Both the position numbers and the translations under genes were made by a program. The notes beneath the pieces were generated by a model. The model searched no databases. It was not told where the DNA came from and saw only the letters and a program-made list of their open reading frames with translations. From Nageia nagi (taxonomy: Eukaryota > Pinophyta): a DNA stretch of 64,000 nt. The DNA lies in assembly GCA_050084985.1 (NCBI GenBank), contig JBITNC010000001.1, positions 156,364,001-156,428,000 of the forward strand. Direction: 5' to 3'. The number at the start of each line of letters is the position of its first letter. Positions within the stretch are counted from its first letter, which is position 1. Of this stretch, positions 48,338 through 60,107 are shown one piece after another.

Positions 48338-49676
48338 GGTGAATAATTTGAGATGTTGCGATCAACTTTGAAGTAGTCATGGTCAAATAATGTAGTAGCC
48401 ATGGTCAAACATAGTTATTGTATAGAATAGTAAATTTTTAATGATAAAGAATTGAGTTATCATTATCAAAAATAGTACAATAACTAGATTGCCACACTTT
48501 GGGGTTGATGATATCTTTGAGATGTTAACATCAACATGTAGATTATCACAATGTGGCATCGAGGAGAAAGTAGGGCAATGTCATATTTTTGAAAGGATTA
48601 CATTAGCTAAAGTGTTTCCACAATGCAACATAGGAAAATAAGGTGTAATATTGCACTTTCCAGATGATGATATCAATAGATATATTAACATAATGCAATA
48701 TAGGGAAAGAAATGTTGAGTGTCATACAATAAAAGTAGTGACATCAATAATAGGTTTGTCAAGATATGACATAGGTACATAAGGTAAGAAAAATATTTAG
48801 TGTTAGGAAGGAAGATAGATGACATTAATAATGAAATTAGCAATGACATCAGCATGGTGTACCAAGGCATGTCAAGCACCTAAATACATCTAATGAGCAA
48901 GGAAAGCTCCTGAGAAGCCTAAAATACTTGTTATATTTAAATATGGAGGTCCAACAATACTCTAAAAGGATTGAAAATAGATTCAAATAAGTGCAATGAG
49001 GAATATATACTTTGTATGTGATTCCAATAAGGAAAATCATGATATTGAAGAGCTAAGTCAAACACTTAAGCTTTTAATCTTGCCTGAGAACTAAAATAAG
49101 TCAATAAGAATACAAACCAATATATGGCACAAACAAAAGCATAAAATGAGAATCTAACTGATGCCTAGAAGCTAAAATATGGACTTAATGGTAAGAAATA
49201 CCTCAAACCATCTTCAATATGCCTTCATGAATACACCAAATCATATACAATTTCTCAACCACATAAAGAGAATGCAAATAAAGAGTTTTAAAGCAAATGA
49301 AATATTTTCTATCATGAATGCTAAAAAATGGTAGCATAACATTACAATATTCTCTCTTACATATCTTACAAAGGAAAAATAAGTCTTGTTTATAGATATA
49401 AAAGGTGAAGTATTAGAGACTCCAAGAAATCTAATGGATCACATTCTGCTCAGAGGATTAAGAAAAACATAAGTGAAATTTGTTAGAAAGGAATGGGCAT
49501 ACATGCCTATGTGTCCAAGGAAGATATGATCAGATTATGAGCATTAAGATCTCAACTACATGCTTGCAAAGAAAATAAATATCAATAGGTGAATAGTAAA
49601 TCCATAGCATAGTATCCGTTGGAGGAGATGTACATGCATAGAAGATGCGACAAAAATGTGAAGTCAAACTTGAATA
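48338..49676 (-). other. Noncoding 3' end of copia element E, probably including its 3' LTR
   Basis: This lies downstream of the copia pol stop (49679-49677) in the sense of the element, where 3' UTR and LTR belong; the other LTR would be beyond the window. At 48519-48800 four diverged units share a core like CACAATGCAACATAGG, at about 48519, 48619, 48690 and 48767. The text around 48830-48870 (gacatcagcatggtgtacc on the plus strand) resembles copia LTR sequence as I remember it. LTR limits cannot be set without a partner. Confidence 0.4.
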
Positions 49677-50112
49677 TTAAATTCCTTCATTATACCCTTT
49701 AATATGAATGGGTTGAATTCCAATATGCTTCTAAAGAGTGAGAAATTTATCCTTTGACAATTATTTGATGAATATGTATGTTAGTTGGTTGGCAAAAGGA
49801 CAAAAATTAAATTCAAGGAATCCATTATTCACCAAGTCTCTCATAAAACAACATCAAATATCTATGTGCTTGCTTCTATTGTAAAACACTAGATTCTTGG
49901 TTATGGTAATGGTGTTGGTATTTTCACAATGGATGGGAATGAGCTAGGGAAGTTCCATACCCAAATCCTTAAAAAATTGATCCATCCAAATGGCTTATAT
50001 GCAAGCAAAAGAGGCATCCATATATTATGCTTATGCAATGAAAAGAGAAATAATATGTTGCTTCTTATTGCTCCATGAGATGAGGGATTCAAAAAAGAAG
50101 AATATATACTTG
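49677..50112 (-). pseudogene. Copia element E, distal part: RNase H
   Basis: Minus-strand text reads ESLISWSNKKQHIISLFIA, then IWMDQFFKDLGMELP, IPIHCENTNTITITKNLVFY, NRSKHIDI and LVNNGFLEFNFCPFANQLTYIF. It ends EGI at the TAA 49679-49677. This is the Ty1/copia RNase H pattern (sWkSkKQ, then dNqsai.l..NPvfh.RtKHId) with a few in-frame stops. It continues the element whose gag to RT part lies at 61385-64000, interrupted by element F. Confidence 0.85.
50108..50112. repeat. Target-site duplication of element F (left), ACTTG
   Basis: Identical to 61385-61389 and directly adjacent to the LTR start. Confidence 0.93.
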
Positions 50113-50982
50113 TGTTGCAATGAAAATTGAGCTGGAATATAGAATAACAAAAAATAAAATTATTCTTCAATCTTCATTAAACCTCAAATTATATAACATA
50201 GATAGACATGGTGTAATTGCAAAATGATATTCAATCTCAGTTCAAACTACAATTTGCCCTTAGAAGGGACTTTTACAAATGCTATGTGCCAAAATAAAGA
50301 GTATTAAATCTTCATTGTTTTTGAGTTTGCTTGCTTCTTCCCTTGATATGAGCAACCTGTAAATCCTACACACATGCAAAAGACAATAACATCAAAGCAT
50401 CTATGTATGACAAGTATTAAAATGAAACTAGCATAAAACAATAAAATGTATGAGCTCACAAGATTTTGGCAGCATTACCCTACTTCAAAAATGGGTTCAA
50501 TTGGGGTTCATATTGCTTTGTATTAGCTTGTATTTATAGATCTTGGATGAGATGTTCAAAGGCTGGAGAGAGGAAGTGAAAAGCCACCGTAGGTCATAAC
50601 TGACCCCCTCTATCCACCTCATCTTGGAGAAACGAAGCGTTCCAACTTTCCCTCACCATTTTGGCTTATATTCGGCTGTTACAGAGTCACCGGCGTTTGG
50701 ATGTCGAACGTCGGTGACTGGATCAAAACGTCGGCATTTCAAGGCGAACGCCGGCGTTTCAAGGCGAACGCCGGCGACTGGTTAGCAGTTTTTATAACAA
50801 TATTGAAACGACCGCCAAATAGTCAATTTTTATCGAAAAGGGGTCATGTGACCACTCGTTTTGCATGTACTCGATGAGAGCTATCCAATAATGGAGTTTT
50901 CAGGCTTATTTGAGGCTTGTATAAAGAGTTATGATTAGTTTAATGTTTATTAGTTAAAGAGGGACATTTTTAGGTGTCTACA
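50113..50982 (-). repeat. Element F 3' LTR (870 bp)
   Basis: Near-identical to 60470-61384. It has a 15-bp stretch (after TTTTACAAAT, near 50281) that the other LTR lacks, and only 2.5 units of the 20-bp array against 5.5. A TATA-type sequence (CTATAAATA on the minus strand) lies near 50530-50540. Confidence 0.96.
50729..50778. repeat. 20-bp array in element F 3' LTR, 2.5 units
   Basis: Units 50729-50748, 50749-50768 and a half unit to 50778 follow CGCCGGCGTTTCAAGGCGAA. The second unit and the half unit sit on the palindrome ACGCCGGCG(T). Confidence 0.9.
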
Positions 50983-50996
50983 TTTTGCCCCTTTTT
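50983..50996 (-). promoter_or_regulatory. Element F polypurine tract
   Basis: The minus strand reads AAAAAGGGGCAAAA immediately before the LTR (TGTAGACACC), the usual primer for plus-strand DNA. Confidence 0.9.
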
Positions 50997-51079
50997 GACA
51001 TTATCAACCGAAAATAAGTGGTTGATGATTTCAAAAATATAAAATGAGAAGCATTGTTGCTTGATTGTGATATAATTTT

Positions 51080-53140
51080 TGACTCAATTTCTTAAATGAA
51101 TCAAAATTTTGATTTATCAAATTATGATAAAATGTGTTTTCATTTTACATTTGATGTAGTTTTGAAAACAAATTTGAATATACTTCAGAAGTTACTGTTT
51201 TCGGTATGACAATGTGTTGAGCTTGTGTGACAGTTGCATGACATTTCTATAATGTCGTTCTGCATGTCTAAGCGCACATGTACCGTATAAGTCCCCTTTA
51301 GTATATGGGTTTGATGGTGTTGTCTTTTGTCCCGACAACGGGGTTTCAAGGTGATCTCATGTAATAATGATACATCACATTTTATCTTCTTTGATATTTG
51401 TAAATGTTAATGATATTTTTAAGAAATATCATCAAAATCTTTTTCGTATAAAGCTTAAGGTCTTTTGGTAGGATATAATTATAGCTTCTCTAAATCAAAA
51501 CTTGTTATTTATACATATTTCATCATCCGATGTTGTCATGAGGATAGCCCTCGCCATGACTGAATATGATTTTTTAACTTTTGCAATTGATACATTTTGA
51601 AAATGATATTGTAATACATCAAAACTACACTTGTGTCAATCTCCATACTATGTGCTGTTTATGGTAGTTGTGTGACAAGACTCTAGTTTGTCTCCGCATG
51701 TTGAAGCGAGTATGTGATAGGAAGCTTGTTTTGTATATACAAGTCATCTTTCATTTTTCTCTACTTTTGACCCAGCAGAATGGGTTTTGTGATGATCTTT
51801 TGCATAAGTATTTTAGAATCATATTGAGCATAAATATCTTATTTCAGGTTATAGGCAATCCTAATTACCTTAACCATGAGTAGACATATAACTTTCGATT
51901 TTCTAATTAACAATGTTTTGGTTACATTTTAAAAGAGATGTAGCCATGGTCTTACTATGTGATCATGAGCTTACTATGTGATTGTAGTGCTTTTCTTAGC
52001 ATTATGGCCCCTTTTGAACTAACTAATGATGTCAGTGACGATGATGATAGACTGTTCAAAAAACTAATATATATTAGCTAGTGAACAAGTAAGATGAATG
52101 TACGAGTGATTCTAACCTTATTGTTTCAATCATTTATAGGTGAACATAAGGTTTGATTTTATGTCATGGGAAATTGTATTTATCCCAATTATCCAAGTAT
52201 GATTTCTTGAGCTTTGCAATTGAAGTATTTTGAACACACGTTGGTTGTGCACCAAATAGGTACTAAAGGCTTGTTTCCATATATCATTACATGGGTGTCT
52301 TGTGTTTATCCCAAGGAATGTATGGAGCCGAGTCAAATATATGACATGAAGTGCCCTTTGTGTGCACTAATTTAAATTTTGATTATTATGTTATTACTTT
52401 AGAAAGGTAGGTTTTGCAAAAATCATTGGAATCATGTTTTTTGATGACTAGGGTTTCTTGAATACGTGTAACAATAAGTGATGGCTAAACATGCATAACA
52501 TGACATATGATTTGGACTAGGAAGTTCATGATTCATTGTAAGATCATAAACAATACATGGTGTTTGTCTTATCAAGGATGAAATTATTTATGATCAAGTT
52601 TACATGTTTATTGCATGATGTGGTGAGCGAACATAGTCATGTATCTTAAGAAGATACAAACAAACTAACATGTTATCATTGTAGACTTATACAAATACCA
52701 CTAGACTCATAAGTAGGTGCTAATATACCTGAGGTTGGTAAGTGGTTAAGTCAAGACTCGTACACTTGAGTTTATCAACTTATGTATGAATATTTTAAAT
52801 CTTGATTTTGTTGGTTGATGGTAGAGGCAAATGATTTGCTTTGAGTCATGGACAATCATAGTTGCCCCAAATTATGATCAAACATAAACTTTTTGAATTT
52901 TTGCAATCAAAGTATTTTGAAAATAAGTTCTACATTTTACTAAGTACTCATGCTTGTCTACAACACGCTATTTTATGGAACACTGTATTCCATAGGCTCT
53001 ATGCCATTAGCATGTATGTGACGTGGAGTCCTTTCAAAGTAGATAACATTTTAATGTTTGATAATTCTGCTATTTGCCCCAGCAGAATGGGTTTCATGAT
53101 CATTTCTTGCAAAAATCATTAGAAATATGTTTTTCCATGA
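51080..53140. repeat. Degenerate tandem array, unit about 615-695 bp, in the place of pol
   Basis: Three clear units and one partial unit can be traced by shared phrases. TTGCAATTGA.(T/G)A..TTTTGAA occurs at 51581, 52214 and 52901. CCAGCAGAATGGGTTT occurs at 51772 and 53079. TTGCA(A/T)AA..(T)ATT occurs at 51799, 52413 and 53107. A partial earlier unit shows ACGGGGTTTCAAGGTGATCTC near 51338. The units are too diverged for dot-by-dot matching by eye. No protein frame crosses the array on either strand. Confidence 0.7.
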
Positions 53141-53589
53141 TTGAGGTTTTTTGTTGAACATGACTTGAAAACAAGACAAATGCATTCTACCTCATTTATT
53201 GAGATGATGATACAAACTCAAGCTTACTACAAGGATCAACATAATGATAGATGATTGTATTATGTATTTTATTATTCATTCTTAAGACATTTAAAAGCAT
53301 GATTATTAGACTTTAATCATGAACGTATTTGATGTGCCACACATTGATGGTGTATCTCAAGATTGAATAAGTTTTTTGATTATTTTTTTTGTTAGTTTTA
53401 TTATTATTTCAATCATCGATGTTGATTTGGATATTATTAAATACCTTCAAATTTAGGGATAATGATTTGAAAATTGCAGTATCAGATTGTATCATTTATC
53501 AAGCTTGGCTACTAATACTTTTTATTTCATGATAACATGTGCAAAGGATATGGAACAAGATGTAACACACATTCAATTTATGGGTAGAT

Positions 53590-53990
53590 GATAATGAATG
53601 GAAAGGGAATAAGAACATCGACTTCCAATTCAAAGGGAAGAGCAATTTCTTACTCTCGATCCCAAGGAATGATGGAAGCTTTTTAACGATGTTCTAAGGG
53701 GTTGAAATGTATGGGATATAATAGGAAAAGAACATTGACTTCCAATTCAATGGGGAGAACAATTTCTTATTCTCGATCCCAAAGAATAATGGAAGCTATA
53801 AAATTTAACAATGTTCTAGGGTTGACTTTTATCAATCTACTAAGGGCAATTTCTTGCTTAAACTTGTGGATGAGAATAGAAGCAAAAGGGGTTTTAACAA
53901 CAACAATGTTGACTCCCATATTAATGGGGAGAGCAATTACTCGCTCTTTTTCTCAAATAATATGGAAGCACCTCCAATTTAATAATCAGT
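53590..53990. repeat. Tandem repeat, three units of about 117-174 bp
   Basis: The core GACTTCCAATTCAA.GGGGAGA (near 53620 and 53737) with TTCTTA(C/T)TCTCGATCCCAA and a third, more diverged copy (GACTCCCATATTAATGGGGAG near 53911) show three units. The plus-strand ORF 53702-54025 arises from them and has no family motif. Confidence 0.8.
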
Positions 53991-54339
53991 ACAGATGGAT
54001 TAAGAAATATATGGATGTTGGATAATAAAATATGAAAGTTAGTATAGTATAATGTGTATGGGGTGGTGGTGGATGTTAATATGAAAATAGTATAACAAAT
54101 GAATGGACATAGGATGTATTTGAGTATTTAGAGAGATAAACTAATCAACTCATCAAGGCATTGATAAACATAAGTGTAATATTAATTACTATGTAATAAT
54201 AAATAGTATGGGATGGAGGCATGGGATGATGAAGAAATGTAATGATCATAATATTCAAGTTGACCATATTAACCAATCACCATTAGATTTTTTCTTCTTT
54301 AGATGATATAAAACAAAGTCATGATGTTCTCAAAATTAT

Positions 54340-55227
54340 CATAGACTCATGTGTGTGCAATGAGGTTTATTTCCATCTCTAGACAATCTCAAACTAAATG
54401 TCACAAGAGCATAAAATATATAAGCTAGTTCATCCATATGAAACGTACAGAGGTCCATAGGAAAGAAGGTCGCTAACCAATATGGACATGTCGCCACTCG
54501 TAAGGTATGCCCCATTGCCAGACAGGCATCCATAGCCCCGGTGAGGATTAACCCCTCGATCTCGTTATAACCCAAGAATCATTGTAGCAATTTTCTCTTC
54601 TTTTTTTTTTGTCATCTCTTTTCTCTTTCTTTTCTTCTTTTTTTTTTTTGTATATATCAAATGATTCTTGGGTTCGAGATGAAGCGAATAATAGGATGAA
54701 CATGTAATACTTTCGCTCGAAATCATGCTCTTGTAACACCTCGTTCTTGACTGTTTTAAGATTATTTAAATGTGAAGATGTGTATGAGTCTGTAATAACC
54801 TTAAGTGTATCATAGTCATGTTTGTTTATCATCCAAAGTTTCAAGATTTCATGATGAAGGTTGGTAAAGTCAATAAGAATATTAATTTCATAAACTATTT
54901 CTTTTACAATAAGTATTAAACATATTTGTATAATGGTATGGAAGTGATCATGGATAATGTATAGTATATATGCCTTGATGAATTGTTAGAATATAATCTA
55001 ATACTCAAATATTCCAACATAATGGGGTATGAATATGAGGTGACAAAGGGGAAGACATGGAAATGCAATAAACATATTATAACCTGTTTTAAAATCAGAT
55101 ATGATCATTTTAGTTTTTAATCATATTTTGATGTTTGTGTGATTTCTAAATCATGTTTTGATGATGATTTTTTTTTTTTTTATGGGGTGCAATTGCCCCA
55201 ATGTGATCTATGTAAAACATGAGGAGA
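54340..55227 (-). other. Post-gag segment of element F, no pol
   Basis: Minus frames 54844-54548 and 54575-54339 are short; the first contains a lysine/glutamate run from a purine tract (54599-54650 is T/C-rich on the plus strand). No RT, RNase H or integrase text appears in any frame. The purine tract could act as an internal second polypurine tract; that is conjecture. Confidence 0.5.
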
Positions 55228-57165
55228 TCAAAAGTAAGATGGGGGACGACTGTCCCAATGTGAACGATGTGAAGGAGATTGAATATCCTTATGCAAATAA
55301 CATAATTTATCATTGTTTAATTGTGTGGAATGTATATATGTATTTTGTAGATGATGTAAATTGTTATCTATCAATAAAGGTATATCTACTTCAAACCGTC
55401 TATCATCCATCAAATCATGAAAGGCATGATTTAATTGGTGGCAATGTTTAGTATTATGCCCCAAGTGATGATGATAAACATGATGTCCATACTTATCATA
55501 TTTTATTGACTTAAGCTTTAGGTTTTCTTTCATTATATGATCTACCACCCTCTTAGGTTGTTTCGATGATTGCATTCCATCAATGTAATCATCTTTGGAT
55601 TTTAATTCCCATCTCATATCTCTATGATTATGCCTTTGCCTAGCAAAGGTGGATGATGATTTCCCCTTTGAATTTTGCATAGGAGGTTTCATTTTCGATG
55701 ATTTTGTAATATTATAATGTGAGTATGGATTTTCATCTCTTCGTACACAATGGAGTACTCCCTCATGAATGTATTTTAGACAACCATGAAATGTAGATGG
55801 GACACATTCCATTTCTTGAATCCATGGTCTACCTAAAAGAATATTATATTGTTCAATGTTTCCTTTGATGATATATAATGATGTTTGTATCGTCTTACAT
55901 CCAATGGTGATGGGTAACACTATCGACCCTATTGTTGAACATAAGGCATTATTAAATGCCTTTATCTTTAATGATGGCAAAGAAATATGAGAGAAAGGAA
56001 GATTCAATTTGTGATATGCTGATGTAGATATGATATTGACATCTGACCCTTCATCTATTAATATCCTCTTAACAATTTTACCATTTACTTTACCGATGAC
56101 ATGGAGAGGTGGATCTAACCCTTGAGGTCCCTTATTTGATTGTCTCTCATGGTCATAAAAAGAAATTATAGGTTGATGTATCAATGGAGGAACTTGCATT
56201 TTGGATTTTTGATTATATGATATATCAATTTGTTTTTCTTGTATGTTTTGAGTTCCAATATCAACTCCAACTATTCTTGTAATAGGTTGATTACTTGGAT
56301 TCCAGGTGTGTATCACTTGACTGTAATTAGGTACAATAGATACTGTACTTATTTGATATGGAGGAAGTGAGTCTTGATAATTTTCTAAATTTTGACTTGA
56401 AATAGAAGTATGGTCTTCAACTTCCAAGCTATTATCTTTGATTGAATTTTGCGTTCTATTTCTCAATGCTAGACAATTTTTTGTACTATGACCTTTTTGA
56501 TGGTGATAATTACAATACTCATTTGTGTTATATTTTTCTTTTCTTGTAATTTTTATTTCACCATATTCAATTTTGACCTTCTCAACTATAACTGCTTGAG
56601 CAATAACTTCTTCGAGAGTATTATATCGTTGGACTTGTAATATACTAGCTATAGGTCGTAAACAATTTCGACTGAATAATTTAACTAACTCCTCCTGAGG
56701 TAAGGTATAGGGCATGCGATAGAGTATATCCCTCCATCGTGAAACAAAGTCAATAATTGATTCATTCTGAGATTGTTTTAGTTCTACAAGATCCACAATA
56801 GAAGATTCCTCTTTGATATAGATCCTAAAATGTTGTAAGAACAAGTTTGCCAATTGAGGAAATGAATAAATACTATGTCGTGGCAAATTATTATACCATT
56901 CCAAGGCTTGGGCTGCAAGCGTCATAGGGAACAAACATAACATCAAGTCCTCATCATTATAAATGAGATAATTTGAAAACTTAAACCACCTTAAATGTTC
57001 CTTAGGATCTTTATTTCCTGTAAAAGGAATTATCTTAGGCATTTCAAAGTTGTAAGGTAATTTCTTCTTAGGGACACTCGGATGGATGGGTTCATTGCAA
57101 ATATGATCATATGTCAACTTCTGGAACCTTGATATGTTCATTTCTTTATTCATGAAATCCTTCAT
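55228..57165 (-). CDS. Element F Gag-protease (645-codon open frame)
   Basis: The Gag core lies at residues about 40-175 (FTGNKDPKEHLRWF, LFPMTLAAQALEWYNNLP, FPQLANLFLQHF, ESIIDFVSRWRDILYRMP). A zinc knuckle at 218-231 is C-x2-H-x4-H-x4-C (CNYHHQKGHSTKNC). A retropepsin follows: active site ILIDEGSDVNIIS (Asp 371) and NILLGRPWIQEMECVPST at 441-458. A second knuckle-like block at 562-575 (YHHHLGHNTKHC) has lost its first Cys, and AFHDLMDDRRFEV follows. The product would assemble the particle and cleave Gag. DEG in place of DTG/DSG is within the D-x-G-S variation of Tat proteases. The true frame probably starts further up, at 58365, behind three stops; the ORF is open to its natural stop. Confidence 0.88.
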   Translation of the reverse strand: MKDFMNKEMNISRFQKLTYDHICNEPIHPSVPKKKLPYNFEMPKIIPFTGNKDPKEHLRWFKFSNYLIYNDEDLMLCLFPMTLAAQALEWYNNLPRHSIYSFPQLANLFLQHFRIYIKEESSIVDLVELKQSQNESIIDFVSRWRDILYRMPYTLPQEELVKLFSRNCLRPIASILQVQRYNTLEEVIAQAVIVEKVKIEYGEIKITRKEKYNTNEYCNYHHQKGHSTKNCLALRNRTQNSIKDNSLEVEDHTSISSQNLENYQDSLPPYQISTVSIVPNYSQVIHTWNPSNQPITRIVGVDIGTQNIQEKQIDISYNQKSKMQVPPLIHQPIISFYDHERQSNKGPQGLDPPLHVIGKVNGKIVKRILIDEGSDVNIISTSAYHKLNLPFSHISLPSLKIKAFNNALCSTIGSIVLPITIGCKTIQTSLYIIKGNIEQYNILLGRPWIQEMECVPSTFHGCLKYIHEGVLHCVRRDENPYSHYNITKSSKMKPPMQNSKGKSSSTFARQRHNHRDMRWELKSKDDYIDGMQSSKQPKRVVDHIMKENLKLKSIKYDKYGHHVYHHHLGHNTKHCHQLNHAFHDLMDDRRFEVDIPLLIDNNLHHLQNTYIHSTQLNNDKLCYLHKDIQSPSHRSHWDSRPPSYF

Positions 57166-58404
57166 GAAATCTTCTAATTCTTTATCTGTCCAACTACCCT
57201 GAGGATGTTTTCAGTATCTTCTATGATTGGTGTTTCTTTCTGACTTTAGGTTTAAATTATAAGATTCATCATCAGAAGAGGATCTTGACAACACTGAAAA
57301 TGGTAATGATGAAAGATTAGAAGGTAAATGATGCTCTTGCATTAAATTTCTAAGAGTTGTAGATGGTTGTACCTTATTTTGTTGAGACTTCTCATGAAGT
57401 AACCAACTATCTCGAACTTCTTATTTTACCTTATCAAAAATTTGTCGTTGTTTGTCAAGCTCTTGCTTTTCTTTTTCTTTGAATTCTATATTCTTTTCTT
57501 AAAGTTTGGCTTCCTCTTTTAACTTACTTTGAACATCTTCATATCTTTTACTAAAGTTTATAGTTTCTTCACAATCTCTCTCTATGTGTTTTCTCTTTGC
57601 CTCCAACTCCGCAAAAGAGGGTATCTCTCCTACCCTGAATTGTTTAGCTAAAGCTTTTCTACATTTTTCTTGTGATGAGGGTGAACAAGTTTCATCCTTG
57701 AACTCAAGAATATCATGAGATTCATGGGAATGAACAGAAGGTCTTGTAACCTCAAGAAGGGGAAGAGAATGAACTTGCAATTTTGAAGAATGCTCTGAAA
57801 GATCCTCAAGATTCATGTCAAACTCCTCTTCTTTAATATCATATTCATCCCAAGGCAGGGGTAAAGACATCAAGGTATCTAACTCTAGGAGGTCATATGA
57901 TTTAGCATAGGATGTTGCATCAAGGCCTTTGGCATTAATACTCGATTCATCCCCTAGTAAATTGGATTCATTAGGTTCGATAGTCTCAAAAGGAGATGCA
58001 CAACAAGATTTTAATTTGATGAGATGTGTCGATGAGTTTTCAATCTTTATGATGGGCTCATTATTTTTAGTGTCAAACTCATCCCATGATGAGGGCGAAG
58101 GAATGGAAGAACTATACTCTAGCTCTTCATGGGATCTAACAAGGCTTTCTGAGGATTGAAGAAGAGGTATGGTACATTGTTCTATCTTTGTTAAATATGC
58201 TAAAAGCTTTTCAATGTCAACACAAAAATCATTCTTCACGATCTCAGAAGTAGGATAAGTATCTAAGGTTGACTTGGCAATATGTGAATATAGTCTTTGT
58301 ATTTTTGGTTTTACTTTGATAGGAAAAGGCACATAATTTAAAAGTGCAACCAAGACAAACCTCATAATGATAAAATTCAAAGGCCTTTTAATTGTTCTCA
58401 ACAA
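57166..58404 (-). pseudogene. N-terminal extension of element F Gag (301-codon ORF plus stops)
   Basis: The open piece 58404-57499 lies in the same frame as the Gag-protease ORF. Between them are three in-frame stops: TAA 57501-57499, TAA 57423-57421 and TGA 57213-57211, with no frameshift. The first ATG is at 58365. The protein is acidic and serine-rich, with two related blocks, SPSSWDEFDTK and LPLPWDEYDIKEE. It ends in a charged helix (FAELEAKRKHIERDCEETINFSKRYEDVQSKLKEE, a likely coiled coil) that continues past the first stop. It could be an N-terminal Gag domain or a separate ORF1 like that upstream of gag in Ogre elements. No family recognised. Confidence 0.6.
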
Positions 58405-60107
58405 TTCAAAATTTGTACGGATCTAGAGTGACTGACACATGCCTATGTTTCTATTTGTTACAAAGGGGGTTCAAAGTAAAAAACTTAAATAAAATCAACT
58501 TTGAATCATCTTTTAAACCTATTCCTTTGTATGACCTATTATATCATTCCATAAATGAAACATGTCAATTCAGTTTTTGAACACACAAACAAACATCGTA
58601 AAAGAAGTTTTATTTTTATCTTTTATATTATGTTTTCGAGAAAACAATTTGATGCACAAACATCCTATATGCAATCTTACTTTTAACGATGTGATTATCT
58701 TTTTTTTAAGTTTTTCACATATTTTTAATGTCTGAGTTAAATGAACGATATGGGTTGTTCACTTTTAGTCTTTTAATTTTCCTAGTTTGTTTTGACTAGT
58801 CAAGTGTTAAACAAGGTAGGTTGGGTAATTCAAAGTAATGTTCACAAGTTTCTATGGCTTTTGGCTTGGTTCTAGAAGAGTCTCCTTTTTTGACTCCTAC
58901 CTAAAGGAGAGTCACCTTGGTCATTACCTCCAAGCGTAACTGGCTCTATGGCTTCAAGTGTGTTATGTCGGTGGGTACAAAGAAGTAAGAATTAACGGTT
59001 GGTAGTGACATCCAACTCGTTAATGTTCAATTATTCCTTTAAGGCCTTATGAAATGCATTTAAATAAGTAAAGTACATTTATGCATACTACCCTGCCAAT
59101 CATTCATGTCCATTTATTTATCTTATCTTAATGTGATACAATCAAAGTTTATATTAAGTGGATCTTGACCTTAATAAACCCCGTTGTTCTTTTTAATTAT
59201 AATGCGATTCATTATCCAACCTCTTAATGATGTTCATTAACTCCTTCCAGCTGTGGAAGTTTTATATGTGATAAATTTCCTCTTCTTACTAGTCACATAT
59301 CTCTTCGACCTCCGATGGAGTGGTAAGAGCAGACTTAGTAAAAAGCCATTAAGTGTGGATAAATTAATTAAGTTAGGTTCAATTACTCCTCCAAGAGTCA
59401 CCTCCCTTCGACCTCCAATGGAGTGGTAAGGGCAGACCACTTTAAGAGTGTTAATGTGAGGTATGTTCCCAAATAAAGTGTGAATAAATTTTACCTCTTT
59501 CACTTAACTTATTTCTGATCACTTAAGATCGCTCGAAGCGCAAAAGTGAGAGCATACTTCGTTAAGTGAAAGTACTTAGTGTATTCGAATCCCCCTAATT
59601 CATTAACCTTTTAATGTGATTTGTACTATCCAAAACCCCGATTTATTTTCCTTAAGTTCATTCCAAATTAAGTGTGATTCATTTACCCTTCCAATTGTGG
59701 AAGTATTTATGTGTAGTAAATTGCTTCCTCTTACTAATAAGAGGTCATTATGTGTAGATAAATTACCCAATTAATGATAGTGTGAGTGTGAAAGAAAAGA
59801 AAAGTTAATTACTCCTTCTTATCCGGTCTATTCTGGTCACCTTAGATCGCTCGAAGCGCAAAGGGAGAGCATAAGTAGACAAGATAAGAAGTATTAATGT
59901 GTACGTACCCTTCACCCAAAACATGAAAATAAATACATACCATTATACATAAAACAAATTAATAATAAATATGCATTTAATCTTTTCTACCCATTCCTAT
60001 ACGCATTCTGGGAAAAGAAATCACACTCAAAAATATTTTTCCATAACATAATTTTATTTTTTTTTTTCAAAAATAACAAAAAGAGATAAAAATGACCTGG
60101 AACGGGT
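58405..60107 (-). other. Element F leader with paired sequence blocks
   Basis: This is the untranslated leader between primer-binding site and gag. Blocks recur in it: TTCGACCTCC(G/A)ATGGAGTGG at 59303 and 59407; GATCGCTCGAAGCGCAAA at 59528 and 59845; and TTCCA(G/A)(C/T)TGTGGAAGT near 59244 and 59690, each followed by TTCCTCTT(C)TTACTA. No open frame of note. Such leader repeats may serve RNA packaging or dimerisation, which is inference. Confidence 0.55.

Noticed and set aside
53702-54025. Plus-strand ORF of 107 codons inside element F
   Set aside because: Lies across a three-unit tandem repeat, is antisense to the element and has no motif.
54599-54650. A second polypurine tract or coding Lys/Glu-rich domain
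   Set aside because: Only a low-complexity T/C run; neither role has supporting context.
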